Both the position numbers and the translations under genes were made by a program. Positions 6,238 through 12,483 of a DNA stretch of 12,483 bases are shown here, piece after piece. Origin of the DNA: Stenotrophomonas sp. (GTDB taxonomy: Bacteria; Pseudomonadota; Gammaproteobacteria; Xanthomonadales; Xanthomonadaceae); NCBI GenBank assembly GCA_003525885.1, contig DQIG01000266.1, forward strand, positions 1 to 12,483, read 5' to 3'. The number at the start of each line of letters is the position of its first letter. Position 1 is the stretch's first letter. Below the pieces are notes generated by a model. The model saw nothing but the letters and a program-made list of their open reading frames with translations. It was not told the DNA's origin and searched no databases.

Positions 6238-6261
6238 GGTAGTGCCGGCCGCTGGCCGGCA
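6238..6261 (+). repeat. Single SMAG-type stem-loop, TGCCGGCC subtype
   Basis: GGTAG is followed by TGCCGGCC, a GCT loop and GGCCGGCA, an 8-bp perfect stem. It differs in stem sequence from the TGCCGACC units elsewhere and resembles the unit at 8931-8953. Confidence 0.8.
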
Positions 6262-6278
6262 ACCGGTGACCCGAAGGC

Positions 6279-6311
6279 GGGGTCAGAGCCCCCTGCGGGG
6301 GATCCGACCCC
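6279..6311. repeat. Long imperfect inverted repeat, GGGGTC...GACCCC
   Basis: GGGGTC (6279-6284) pairs with GACCCC (6306-6311), and CCCCC (6289-6293) pairs with GGGGG (6297-6301) around TGC, with a partly paired AGAG/ATCC section between. I recall similar GGGGTCAGAGCCC...GGGATCTGACCCC hairpins in intergenic DNA of Stenotrophomonas and Xanthomonas. It lacks the GTAG head and so is a second repeat type. It lies between the M16 peptidase and the DUF4156 gene. Confidence 0.6.
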
Positions 6312-6383
6312 TCTGCAGGCCCCGGCTACCCCCGATTCAGGCTGTTCAGGCAGAATCCCCCCATACCCTTCCAGGATCTGCCC

Positions 6384-6701
6384 ATGCGCGTTCTGCTGCT
6401 TTCTTCCCTGCTGCTCACCGTCACCGCCTGTACCTGGGTGCCGATCGAACCAGCCGGCAAGGCGACCCGTGTGCTGCCGGCAGGGCCGGTTCCGGCCGGC
6501 TGCATCGCCAAGGGCGAGGTGGTGGTGACCGTGAAGAGCAAGGTCGGCTTCTACAACCGCAACCCGCTGCGGGTGCAGGAAGAGCTGGAAACCCTGGCCC
6601 GCAACGAGGCCCCGAGCGCCGGCGCCAATGCCGTTCAGGCCGCTGCTGCCCCTGCCGATGGCAGCCAGCGCTTCGCCGCGTTCCAGTGCCCGCCGCGCTG
6701 A
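6384..6701 (+). CDS. DUF4156 domain lipoprotein
   Basis: The 105-residue protein has a lipoprotein signal: MRVLLLSSLLLTVTAC, with the lipobox VTAC and lipidated Cys16. After cleavage it would be anchored in the inner or outer membrane by its N-terminal cysteine. The rest (CTWVPIEPAGKATRVLPAG, GEVVVTVKSKVGFYNRNP, LETLARNEAPSAGANAVQA) follows the DUF4156 family as I know it. The function of that family is unknown; the small fold could bind a partner in the periplasm. AGGA lies seven bases before ATG 6384, a good ribosome binding site. It is separated from the M16 gene by 182 bases with three stem-loops, so it is probably transcribed on its own. Confidence 0.88.
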   Translation: MRVLLLSSLLLTVTACTWVPIEPAGKATRVLPAGPVPAGCIAKGEVVVTVKSKVGFYNRNPLRVQEELETLARNEAPSAGANAVQAAAAPADGSQRFAAFQCPPR

Positions 6702-6759
6702 ACGCTTCACCATACGGCCAAGGCTGAATTCGTAAAGATGCGGTGAAGGCCCGGGGGGT

Positions 6760-6767
6760 TATAGAAT
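6760..6767 (+). promoter_or_regulatory. Probable -10 element of the oleA promoter
   Basis: TATAGAAT, in an otherwise GC-rich 103-base gap, is a good -10 match and would start transcription near 6774, about 30 bases before ATG 6805. No convincing -35 is seen at the usual distance. Matching 9-bp inverted sequences GCCAAGGCT (6717-6725) and AGCCTTGGC (6786-6794) flank it. Confidence 0.42.
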
Positions 6768-6804
6768 AGCGCCCCCTTTCGTCCGAGCCTTGGCGCTAAC
6801 CTCG

Positions 6805-7821
6805 ATGCTCTTCAAGAATGTCTCGATTGCCGGCCTGGCTCACGTTGATGCGCCGCACACGCTGACGACCAAGGAAATCAACGAACGCCTGCAGCCGACG
6901 CTGGATCGCCTGGGTATCCGTACCGACGTGCTCGGCGACATTGCCGGCATCCACGCGCGTCGCCTGTGGGACAACGGCGTGCTGGCGTCCGACGCGGCCA
7001 CCATGGCCGGCCGCAAGGCGCTGGAAGACGCAGGCATCAATGCGACGCAGGTCGGCCTGCTGGTCAACACCTCGGTCAGCCGCGACTACCTGGAGCCGTC
7101 CACCGCCTCCATCGTGTCGGGCAACCTCGGTGTCAGCGACGAATGCATGACCTTCGACGTCGCCAATGCCTGCCTGGCCTTCATCAACGGCATGGATATC
7201 GCGGCGCGCATGATCGAGCGCGGTGATATCGACTACGCGCTGGTCGTGGACGGCGAGACCGCCAACCTGGTGTACGAGAAGACCCTGGAGCGCATGACCG
7301 CCCCGGACGTCACCGCCGACGACTTCCGCAACGAACTGGCCGCCCTGACCACCGGTTCGGGCGCCGCCGCGATGGTGATGGCGCGCTCGGAGCTGGTGCC
7401 GGATGCCCCGCGCTACAAGGGCGGCGTGACCCGCTCGGCCACCGAGTGGAACCAGCTGTGCCTGGGCAACCTGGACCGCATGGTCACCGACACCCGCCTG
7501 CTGCTGATCGAAGGCATCAAGCTGGCGCAGAAGACCTTCAGCGCCGCCAAGATCGCACTCGGCTGGGCCGTGGAAGAACTCGACCAGTTCGTGATCCACC
7601 AGGTCAGCCAGCCGCACACCGCCGCGTTCATCAAGAACTTCGGCATCGACCCGAAGAAGGTCATGACCATCTTCGGTGAGCACGGCAACATCGGCCCGGC
7701 CTCGGTGCCGATCGTGCTGAGCAAGCTCAAGCAGCTGGGCAAGCTGAAGAAGGGCGATCGCATCGCGCTTCTGGGTATCGGCTCGGGCCTGAACTGTTCG
7801 ATGGCTGAAGTGGTCTGGTAA
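6805..7821 (+). CDS. oleA: OleA, acyl-CoA condensing thiolase-superfamily enzyme
   Basis: OleA starts head-to-head olefin synthesis: it joins two long-chain fatty acyl-CoAs by a decarboxylation-free Claisen condensation to a 2-alkyl-3-ketoacid. The 338-residue protein has a ketosynthase III-like fold. The catalytic residues known from Xanthomonas OleA are present: Cys123 (in DVANACLAF), His265 (in FVIHQVS), Asn295 (in GEHGNIGPAS) and Glu97 (in YLEPST). They match the published C143/H285/N315/E117, which I take to be tag-shifted by 20. The C-terminus GIGSGLNCSMAEVVW is also OleA-like. I chose ATG 6805 because MLFKNVSIAGLAHVD matches the usual start; a TTG at 6790 is in frame. The ribosome binding site is poor. 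First gene of the ole cluster; oleB follows after an inverted SMAG pair. Confidence 0.97.
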   Translation: MLFKNVSIAGLAHVDAPHTLTTKEINERLQPTLDRLGIRTDVLGDIAGIHARRLWDNGVLASDAATMAGRKALEDAGINATQVGLLVNTSVSRDYLEPSTASIVSGNLGVSDECMTFDVANACLAFINGMDIAARMIERGDIDYALVVDGETANLVYEKTLERMTAPDVTADDFRNELAALTTGSGAAAMVMARSELVPDAPRYKGGVTRSATEWNQLCLGNLDRMVTDTRLLLIEGIKLAQKTFSAAKIALGWAVEELDQFVIHQVSQPHTAAFIKNFGIDPKKVMTIFGEHGNIGPASVPIVLSKLKQLGKLKKGDRIALLGIGSGLNCSMAEVVW

Positions 7822-7829
7822 GACCTCCT

Positions 7830-7918
7830 GTAGAGCCGAGCCCATGCTCGGCTCACGCGCCCAGCGCGGTTCCACCGCGGCCTGACCGAAGAGCAGCCGA
7901 GCATCGGCTCGGCTCTAC
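7830..7918. repeat. Inverted SMAG pair between oleA and oleB
   Basis: Unit 1 (7830-7854, plus) is GTA followed by the 9-bp stem GAGCCGAGC, CCAT loop and GCTCGGCTC. Unit 2 (7895-7918, minus) is AGCCGAGC, ATCG loop, GCTCGGCT, then CTAC. Heads point outward. The 12 bases GTAGAGCCGAGC (7830-7841) are also an exact complement of GCTCGGCTCTAC (7907-7918), so the transcript could fold as two small hairpins or one long one. This stem subtype differs from the TGCCGACC units near other genes. Confidence 0.87.
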
Positions 7919-7949
7919 ATTGCGCCGCGATTCTCACTAGGTGCTCCGC

Positions 7950-8840
7950 ATGCGCGATCTTCCCGGTTACCCCGCCCACCCGCAGCGCTTCGAGGTTCGC
8001 CCCGGCCTGTCGATGAACTATCTCGACGAAGGCCCGCGCGATGGCGAGGTGGTGGTGATGGTGCACGGCAATCCGTCGTGGAGCTATTACTGGCGCACGC
8101 TGGTGGCCGGCCTGTCGGACAGGTACCGCTGCATCGTGCCGGACCACATCGGCATGGGCCTGTCGGACAAGCCGGACGATAGCCGCTATGAGTACACGCT
8201 GCAGTCGCGCGTGGACGATCTCGATGCACTGCTCAGGCACCTGGGCATCACCGGCCCGGTGACCCTGGCCGTGCACGACTGGGGCGGCATGATCGGTTTC
8301 GGTTGGGCGCTGTCGCACCACGAGCAGGTGAAGCGCCTGGTCGTGCTCAACACCGCCGCGTTCCCGATGCCGGCGGCGAAGAAGATGCCGTGGCAGATTG
8401 CGCTGGGCCGCCACTGGAAGATCGGTGAGTGGATCATCCGCACCTTCAACGCGTTCTCGTCCGGTGCCTCGTGGCTGGGCGTGGAACGGAAGATGCCGGC
8501 CGATGTGCGCCGCGCCTACGTGTCGCCGTACAACAGCTGGGCCAATCGCATCAGCACCATCCGCTTCATGCAGGACATCCCGCTGTCGCCGGCCGACAAG
8601 GCCTGGTCGCTGCTGGAACGCGCCGGCAAGGCGCTGCCGTCGTTCGCCGACCGCCCGGCCTTCCTCGGCTGGGGCCTGCGCGACTTCGTGTTCGACCATC
8701 ACTTCCTGAAGGGCTTCCAGGCCGCGCTGCCGCAGGCTCAGGTACATGCCTTCGAGGACGCCGGGCATTACGTGCTGGAAGACAAGCACGAAGTGCTGGT
8801 GCCGGAGATCCGCGCGTTCCTGGACAGGAACCCGCTCTGA
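7950..8840 (+). CDS. oleB: OleB, beta-lactone decarboxylase (alpha/beta hydrolase)
   Basis: OleB does the last olefin step: it opens and decarboxylates the cis-beta-lactone from OleC to a long-chain cis-olefin. The 296-residue protein is an alpha/beta hydrolase of the haloalkane dehalogenase group. HGNPSW (39-44) forms the oxyanion region, Asp110 in the elbow VHDWGG is the nucleophile, and His273 in GHYVLED is the catalytic base. The 163-residue gap between them equals that of D114 and H277 reported for Xanthomonas OleB. Asp rather than Ser as the nucleophile fits this enzyme. I chose ATG 7950 with AGG eight bases upstream; an in-frame GTG at 7941 overlaps that site. It lies 128 bases after oleA with the SMAG pair between. 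Three SMAG units follow. Confidence 0.96.
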   Translation: MRDLPGYPAHPQRFEVRPGLSMNYLDEGPRDGEVVVMVHGNPSWSYYWRTLVAGLSDRYRCIVPDHIGMGLSDKPDDSRYEYTLQSRVDDLDALLRHLGITGPVTLAVHDWGGMIGFGWALSHHEQVKRLVVLNTAAFPMPAAKKMPWQIALGRHWKIGEWIIRTFNAFSSGASWLGVERKMPADVRRAYVSPYNSWANRISTIRFMQDIPLSPADKAWSLLERAGKALPSFADRPAFLGWGLRDFVFDHHFLKGFQAALPQAQVHAFEDAGHYVLEDKHEVLVPEIRAFLDRNPL

Positions 8841-8844
8841 TCGG

Positions 8845-8953
8845 TGTGCCGACCAACGGTCGGCACCCACCGGAAGAGGTAATGGGTAGGTGCCGACCGT
8901 TGGTCGGCACACCGGCCAGGTTCATGAGGTTGCCGGCCAGCGGCCGGCACTAC
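8845..8953. repeat. Three SMAG stem-loops after oleB
   Basis: Units are at 8845-8870 (minus, TGCCGACC-AAC-GGTCGGCA with CCCAC tail), 8886-8910 (plus, GTAG head, same stem with GTT loop) and 8931-8953 (minus, TGCCGGCC-AGC-GGCCGGCA then CTAC). The first two share one stem sequence; the third is a different subtype and ends three bases from the cysteine-cluster gene. They fill the convergent gap between oleB and that minus-strand gene. Confidence 0.88.
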
Positions 8954-8955
8954 CA

Positions 8956-9387
8956 CTACGCGGCGACCGGTGCCTGCGGCGGTGAAGACGGGCTGTTGCC
9001 GTTGTCGTCCGGATGATCGTCATCATTGTCGGCGTCATCGCGCCAACGCCAGTCGGCCAGCGTCAGCGGGTCCAGGCCATAGGCGATGCGCGCCTTGTCG
9101 CACTGCGGGCTGGCCTTGCCGTACTCCCACGATGCATCCACCTCACGGCACACGCTGGGCCGGTTGGGGTGGATGGTGCAGCGTGAATACACGCCGATCT
9201 GCGCGTCCAGCGCTACGCAGCGCACCGGCTTGGAATGGGTGCCGCGCATGCACAGGCGATGCGGGTCCAGCACTTCGGTGAGCTGGTGTGGCACGCCGCC
9301 GGGGGTGACCTCGTCTGATTCCATCCAATGGAAGGCCACACGGTATTGGGTGCAGCAGGCGCCGCAGGTCATGCAGGGATGTTGCAT
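8956..9387 (-). CDS. YkgJ-type cysteine-cluster protein
   Basis: The 143-residue protein begins MQHPCMTCGACCTQYR, giving CxxCxxCC (Cys5, 8, 11, 12), with more cysteines at 46, 57, 70, 80 and 96. This is the pattern of the YkgJ / CxxCxxCC family (PF03692), thought to bind zinc or an iron-sulphur cluster. The biochemical role is not established. The tail from about residue 117 is Asp/Asn/Pro-rich and probably disordered. I chose ATG 9387, preceded by GAGG nine bases upstream; the frame is open to 9462, but that extension is low-complexity and overlaps the likely promoter. It lies on the minus strand between oleB and oleC, divergent from oleC, so it interrupts the olefin cluster. No evidence ties it to olefin synthesis beyond position. 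Confidence 0.9.
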   Translation of the reverse strand: MQHPCMTCGACCTQYRVAFHWMESDEVTPGGVPHQLTEVLDPHRLCMRGTHSKPVRCVALDAQIGVYSRCTIHPNRPSVCREVDASWEYGKASPQCDKARIAYGLDPLTLADWRWRDDADNDDDHPDDNGNSPSSPPQAPVAA

Positions 9388-9434
9388 GGGCAAGCCGCCT
9401 CGGGCGGCAGTCGGAATCAGGAACGAGGGTGCGG

Positions 9435-9462
9435 ATTTTCCACGAAGTGGGCCGCCGCGCAA
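9435..9462 (-). promoter_or_regulatory. Candidate promoter for the cysteine-cluster gene
   Basis: On the minus strand TTGCGC (9462-9457) and GAAAAT (9440-9435) are 16 bases apart, a moderate match to a housekeeping -35/-10. It would give a leader of about 40 bases before ATG 9387. The same 104-base gap must also contain any promoter for oleC; GACAAT at 9480-9485 is a weak -10 for it, very close to the start codon. Confidence 0.35.
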
Positions 9463-9491
9463 GAAATTCCGTAAGCGGCGACAATGAACGG

Positions 9492-11150
9492 ATGAACCGA
9501 CCCTGCAACATTGCGGCCCGTTTGCCTGAACTGGCGCGTGAACGCCCCGACCAGATCGCCATCCGCTGCCCGGGCCGCCGTGGCGCCGGCAACGGCATGG
9601 CTGCCTATGACGTCACCCTGGATTACCGCCAGCTGGACGCCCGCAGTGACGCCATGGCCGCCGGCCTGGCCGGCTATGGGATCGGCCGCGGGGTACGCAC
9701 GGTGGTGATGGTGCGACCTTCACCGGAGTTCTTCCTGCTGATGTTCGCGCTGTTCAAACTGGGCGCAGTGCCGGTGCTGGTCGACCCGGGCATCGACAGG
9801 CGCGCGCTGAAGCAGTGCCTGGACGAGGCGCAGCCGGAGGCCTTCATCGGCATTCCGCTGGCCCATGTGGCGCGGCTGGTGCTGCGCTGGGCGCCGTCGG
9901 CGACCCGCCTGGTGACCGTCGGCCGCCGTCTCGGCTGGGGCGGCACCAGCCTGGCCGCGCTGGAGCGCGCCGGTGCCAACGGCGGGCCGATGCTGGCCGA
10001 CACCGATGGCGAGGACATGGCCGCGATCCTGTTTACCAGTGGCTCCACCGGCGTGCCCAAGGGGGTGGTCTATCGCCACCGCCACTTCGTCGGTCAGATC
10101 CAGCTGCTGGGCAGTGCATTCGGCATGGAGGCGGGCGGCGTGGACCTGCCGACGTTCCCGCCGTTCGCGCTGTTCGACCCGGCGCTGGGCCTGACCTCGG
10201 TGATTCCGGACATGGACCCGACGCGGCCGGCGCAGGCCGACCCGGCACGCCTGCACGATGCCATCCAGCGCTTCGGCGTGACCCAGCTGTTCGGCTCGCC
10301 AGCGCTGATGCGGGTGCTGGCCCGGCACGGGCGGCCACTGCCGACGGTGACCCGGGTGACCTCGGCCGGTGCGCCGGTGCCACCGGACGTGGTCGCCACC
10401 ATCCGCAGCCTGCTGCCGGCCGATGCGCAGTTCTGGACCCCATACGGTGCCACCGAGTGCCTGCCGGTGGCCGTGGTCGAAGGCCGCGAACTGGAGCGCA
10501 CCCGTGCCGCCACCGAGGCCGGCGCCGGGACCTGCGTGGGCAATGTGGTTGAACCAAATGAAGTGCGCATCATCGCCATCGATGACGCGCCGCTGCCGGA
10601 CTGGTCGCAGGCCCGTGTGCTGGCCACCGGCGAGGTGGGCGAGATCACCGTGGCCGGACCGACCGCCACCGACAGCTACTTCAACCGCCCGCAGGCCACC
10701 GCGGCGGCGAAGATCAGCGAGACGTTGGCCGATGGCAGCGCCCGCGTGGTGCATCGCATGGGCGATGTGGGTTACTTCGATGCGCAGGGCCGACTGTGGT
10801 TCTGCGGACGCAAGACGCAGCGCGTGGAAACCGCGCGCGGGCCGCTGTACACCGAGCAGGTCGAGCCGATGTTCAACACCGTGGCCGGCGTGGCGCGCTC
10901 TGCGCTGGTCGGCGTCGGCGCTGCTGGTGCGCAGGTGCCGGTGCTGTGCGTGGAGCTGCAGCGTGGCCAGGCCGACAGCCCGGCATTGCAGGAAGCGCTG
11001 CGTGCCAAGGCCGCGGCGTGCCTGGCCGAGGCCGGCCTGCAGCACTTCCTGGTGCATCCTGCATTCCCCGTCGATATCCGTCACAACGCCAAGATCGGCC
11101 GCGAGAAGCTCGCCGTCTGGGCCAGCGCCGAACTGGAGAAGCGCGCATGA
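9492..11150 (+). CDS. oleC: OleC, beta-lactone synthetase (AMP-ligase superfamily)
   Basis: OleC uses ATP to convert the 2-alkyl-3-hydroxy acid from OleD to a beta-lactone. The 552-residue protein has the acyl-adenylate ligase motifs: phosphate loop [10 protein letters not shown] (182-191), YGATE (318-322), GDVGYFD (424-430) with GRKTQRVE (439-446), and the C-terminal lysine region [10 protein letters not shown] (Lys534). Unlike acyl-CoA ligases of this superfamily, OleC forms no thioester. The sequence closely matches my recollection of S. maltophilia OleC. I chose ATG 9492 because [20 protein letters not shown] is the known start; the frame is open upstream to 9429, through the divergent promoter region. 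The ribosome binding site is weak. Its stop overlaps the oleD start as ATGA, so the two are translationally coupled. Confidence 0.97.
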   Translation: MNRPCNIAARLPELARERPDQIAIRCPGRRGAGNGMAAYDVTLDYRQLDARSDAMAAGLAGYGIGRGVRTVVMVRPSPEFFLLMFALFKLGAVPVLVDPGIDRRALKQCLDEAQPEAFIGIPLAHVARLVLRWAPSATRLVTVGRRLGWGGTSLAALERAGANGGPMLADTDGEDMAAILFTSGSTGVPKGVVYRHRHFVGQIQLLGSAFGMEAGGVDLPTFPPFALFDPALGLTSVIPDMDPTRPAQADPARLHDAIQRFGVTQLFGSPALMRVLARHGRPLPTVTRVTSAGAPVPPDVVATIRSLLPADAQFWTPYGATECLPVAVVEGRELERTRAATEAGAGTCVGNVVEPNEVRIIAIDDAPLPDWSQARVLATGEVGEITVAGPTATDSYFNRPQATAAAKISETLADGSARVVHRMGDVGYFDAQGRLWFCGRKTQRVETARGPLYTEQVEPMFNTVAGVARSALVGVGAAGAQVPVLCVELQRGQADSPALQEALRAKAAACLAEAGLQHFLVHPAFPVDIRHNAKIGREKLAVWASAELEKRA

Positions 11151-12139
11151 AGATCCTGGTCACCGGTGGTGGTGGTTTCCTTGGCCAGGCGCTGTGCCGC
11201 GGGCTGGTTGAGCGTGGCCATCAGGTGCTGGCGTTCAATCGCAGCCATTACCCGGAACTGCAGGCGATGGGCGTGGGCCAGATCCGCGGTGATCTGGCCG
11301 ATGCGCAGGCGGTGCTGCATGCGGTGGCCGGTGTCGATGCGGTGTTCCACAACGGCGCCAAGGCCGGCGCGTGGGGCAGCTATGACAGCTACCACCAGGC
11401 CAACGTGGTTGGCACCGACAACGTCCTCGCGGCCTGCCGCACGCATGGCATCAACCGGCTGGTCTACACCTCCACGCCGAGCGTGACTCATCGTGCCACG
11501 CATCCGGTGGAAGGCCTGGGGGCTGACGAGGTGCCGTACGGCGAAGATTTCCAGGCGCCGTATGCGGCCACCAAGGCGATCGCCGAACAGCGCGTGCTGG
11601 CCGCCAACGATGCAGTGTTGGCGACGGTGGCGCTGCGCCCGCGCCTGATCTGGGGCCCGGGCGACCAGCAGCTGGTGCCGAGGCTGGCCGAGCGTGCGCG
11701 GCAGGGCCGCCTGCGCCTGGTGGGTGATGGCAACAACAAGGTGGACACCACCTACATCGACAACGCCGCGCTCGCGCACTTCCTCGCCTTCGAGGCGTTG
11801 GCACCGGGTTCCGCGTGCGCGGGCAAGGCCTACTTCATCTCCAACGGCGAACCGCTGCCGATGCGTGAGCTGGTCAACAAGCTGCTGCAGGCGGTGGGTG
11901 CGCCGACCGTGGACAAGGCGATCAGCTTCAAGACCGCCTATCGCATCGGCGCGATCTGCGAGCGGTTGTGGCCGCTGCTGCGCCTGCGTGGCGAACCGCC
12001 GCTGACCCGCTTCCTGGCCGAGCAGCTGTGCACGCCGCACTGGTACAGCATGGAGCCGGCACGCCGTGACTTCGGCTACGTGCCGCAGGTCAGCATCGAA
12101 GAGGGGCTGCGCAGGCTGAAGGCTTCATCTGCCGCATAG
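11147..12139 (+). CDS. oleD: OleD, NADPH-dependent 2-alkyl-3-ketoalkanoic acid reductase
   Basis: OleD reduces the OleA product to the 2-alkyl-3-hydroxy acid used by OleC; this activity has been shown for the S. maltophilia enzyme. The 330-residue protein is an extended short-chain dehydrogenase (3-beta-HSD-like). The Rossmann turn TGGGGFLG is at 6-13, Arg32 just after the second beta strand fits NADPH, and the catalytic YxxxK is Tyr139-Lys143 (YAATK), with Ser/Thr in TSTPSVTH (108-115). [13 protein letters not shown] and the ending motif are usual for the group. ATG 11147 overlaps the oleC stop by four bases. The same frame is open far upstream inside oleC, but that part is a shadow. The stop is 82 bases before the DUF1328 gene. 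Confidence 0.97.
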   Translation: MKILVTGGGGFLGQALCRGLVERGHQVLAFNRSHYPELQAMGVGQIRGDLADAQAVLHAVAGVDAVFHNGAKAGAWGSYDSYHQANVVGTDNVLAACRTHGINRLVYTSTPSVTHRATHPVEGLGADEVPYGEDFQAPYAATKAIAEQRVLAANDAVLATVALRPRLIWGPGDQQLVPRLAERARQGRLRLVGDGNNKVDTTYIDNAALAHFLAFEALAPGSACAGKAYFISNGEPLPMRELVNKLLQAVGAPTVDKAISFKTAYRIGAICERLWPLLRLRGEPPLTRFLAEQLCTPHWYSMEPARRDFGYVPQVSIEEGLRRLKASSAA

Positions 12140-12221
12140 CTCGCCGTCACTGGTTGCACACCGCGGGATAGGGAGGATGGACCCACGCCATCCAATGGCC
12201 CGGACATCTGCGAGGAGCACC

Positions 12222-12377
12222 ATGCTGCATTACGCCGTCATCTTTTTCGTCATCGCCATCATTGCCGCCGTGCTCGGCTTCTCCGGCATCGCCGGTGCCG
12301 CCAGCAACATCGCCTGGATCCTGTTCGTTGTATTCCTGGTACTGGCAGTGATCTCGATGTTCCGCAAGCGCGGCTAG
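12222..12377 (+). CDS. Small DUF1328 membrane protein (YtjA/UPF0391 type)
   Basis: The 51-residue protein starts [20 protein letters not shown] and has two membrane segments (about 3-20 and 28-46) joined by a short GIAGAASNI turn, ending in the basic tail FRKRG. Length and sequence match the DUF1328 family, including E. coli YtjA (53 residues). Those are small inner-membrane proteins of unknown function, sometimes stress-induced. GAGGAG five bases before ATG 12222 is a strong ribosome binding site and decides this start over an upstream in-frame ATG at 12177. It follows oleD on the same strand; read-through is possible, but I saw no clear promoter or terminator between them. Confidence 0.92.
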   Translation: MLHYAVIFFVIAIIAAVLGFSGIAGAASNIAWILFVVFLVLAVISMFRKRG

Positions 12378-12387
12378 ACGACCGCAG

Positions 12388-12483
12388 GGTGGCGCCAGCC
12401 GTTGGCCGGCACCGTCCTTCCCGGTAGGTGCCGACCGTTGGTCCGCACTGTACCTCCCGGTGGGTGCCGACCGTTGGTCGGCA
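12388..12483 (+). repeat. Row of three direct SMAG units, cut by the window end
   Basis: Units at about 12388-12411 (degenerate, GTGGCGCCAGCC-GTT-GGCCGGC), 12423-12449 (GTAG head, TGCCGACC-GTT-GGTCCGCA with one stem mismatch) and 12459-12483 (GTGG head, perfect TGCCGACC-GTT-GGTCGGCA) all point the same way. They repeat every 35-36 bases, unlike the outward pairs elsewhere. The array probably continues beyond the window. Confidence 0.82.

Noticed and set aside
6790..6804. TTG start giving five extra residues on OleA
   Set aside because: MLFKNVSIAG at 6805 matches the known N-terminus, and catalytic residue spacing agrees with a 338-residue OleA; the TTG is part of an inverted repeat in the leader.
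7413..8912. Minus-strand open frame of 499 codons across oleA and oleB
   Set aside because: It is antisense to two genes with intact catalytic residues and starts inside SMAG repeats; no recognisable domain.
10796..11146. Long upstream extension of oleD
   Set aside because: The added residues overlap the C-terminal domain of OleC in another frame and lack any dehydrogenase sequence; [13 protein letters not shown] at 11147 is the natural start.
12388..12483. Short CRISPR array
   Set aside because: The repeats are GTAG/GTGG-headed perfect hairpins with about 10 bases between them, far too short for spacers, and the same units occur singly and inverted elsewhere in the window.

Overview
The window is GC-rich DNA (roughly two thirds G+C) that reads as chromosome of a Stenotrophomonas maltophilia-type bacterium (Xanthomonadaceae). 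Two things point there: short GTAG/GTGG-headed stem-loops between the genes, which match the SMAG repeats described for S. maltophilia, and protein sequences that match my recollection of Stenotrophomonas and Xanthomonas OleA, OleB and OleC. No search was run, so this is recognition from memory.

Layout. Left end (1-1561): the N-terminus of ETF-ubiquinone oxidoreductase on the minus strand, divergent from glutaryl-CoA dehydrogenase (gcdH); both act in lysine/tryptophan breakdown and electron transfer to quinone. 1562-1903: a gene-free SMAG array containing a ~130-bp tandem duplication. 1904-2935, minus strand: trmL (tRNA wobble-base 2'-O-methyltransferase) and an exported 160-residue protein with four VRP(S/A) motifs. 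2936-3351: an AT-rich divergent regulatory region with a full-consensus sigma-54 promoter reading toward the VRP gene, a good IHF-like site behind it and a cluster of TGTCC/GGACA half-sites further upstream. 3352-6201: a large two-lobed M16 zinc peptidase with a signal peptide. 6384-6701: a DUF4156 lipoprotein.

Right half (6805-12139): the oleABCD long-chain olefin pathway. OleA joins two fatty acyl-CoAs, OleD reduces the 2-alkyl-3-keto acid, OleC closes the beta-lactone with ATP, and OleB decarboxylates it to a cis-olefin. Catalytic residues are visible in all four proteins. The cluster is split: oleA and oleB are separated by an inverted SMAG pair, and a minus-strand cysteine-cluster (YkgJ-type) gene lies between oleB and oleC. 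oleC and oleD overlap by ATGA. The window ends with a small DUF1328 membrane protein and a tandem row of SMAG units.

The least explained locus is the VRP-repeat exported protein with its sigma-54/IHF/enhancer-like control region. No transposase, phage gene, CRISPR array, rRNA or tRNA was seen.
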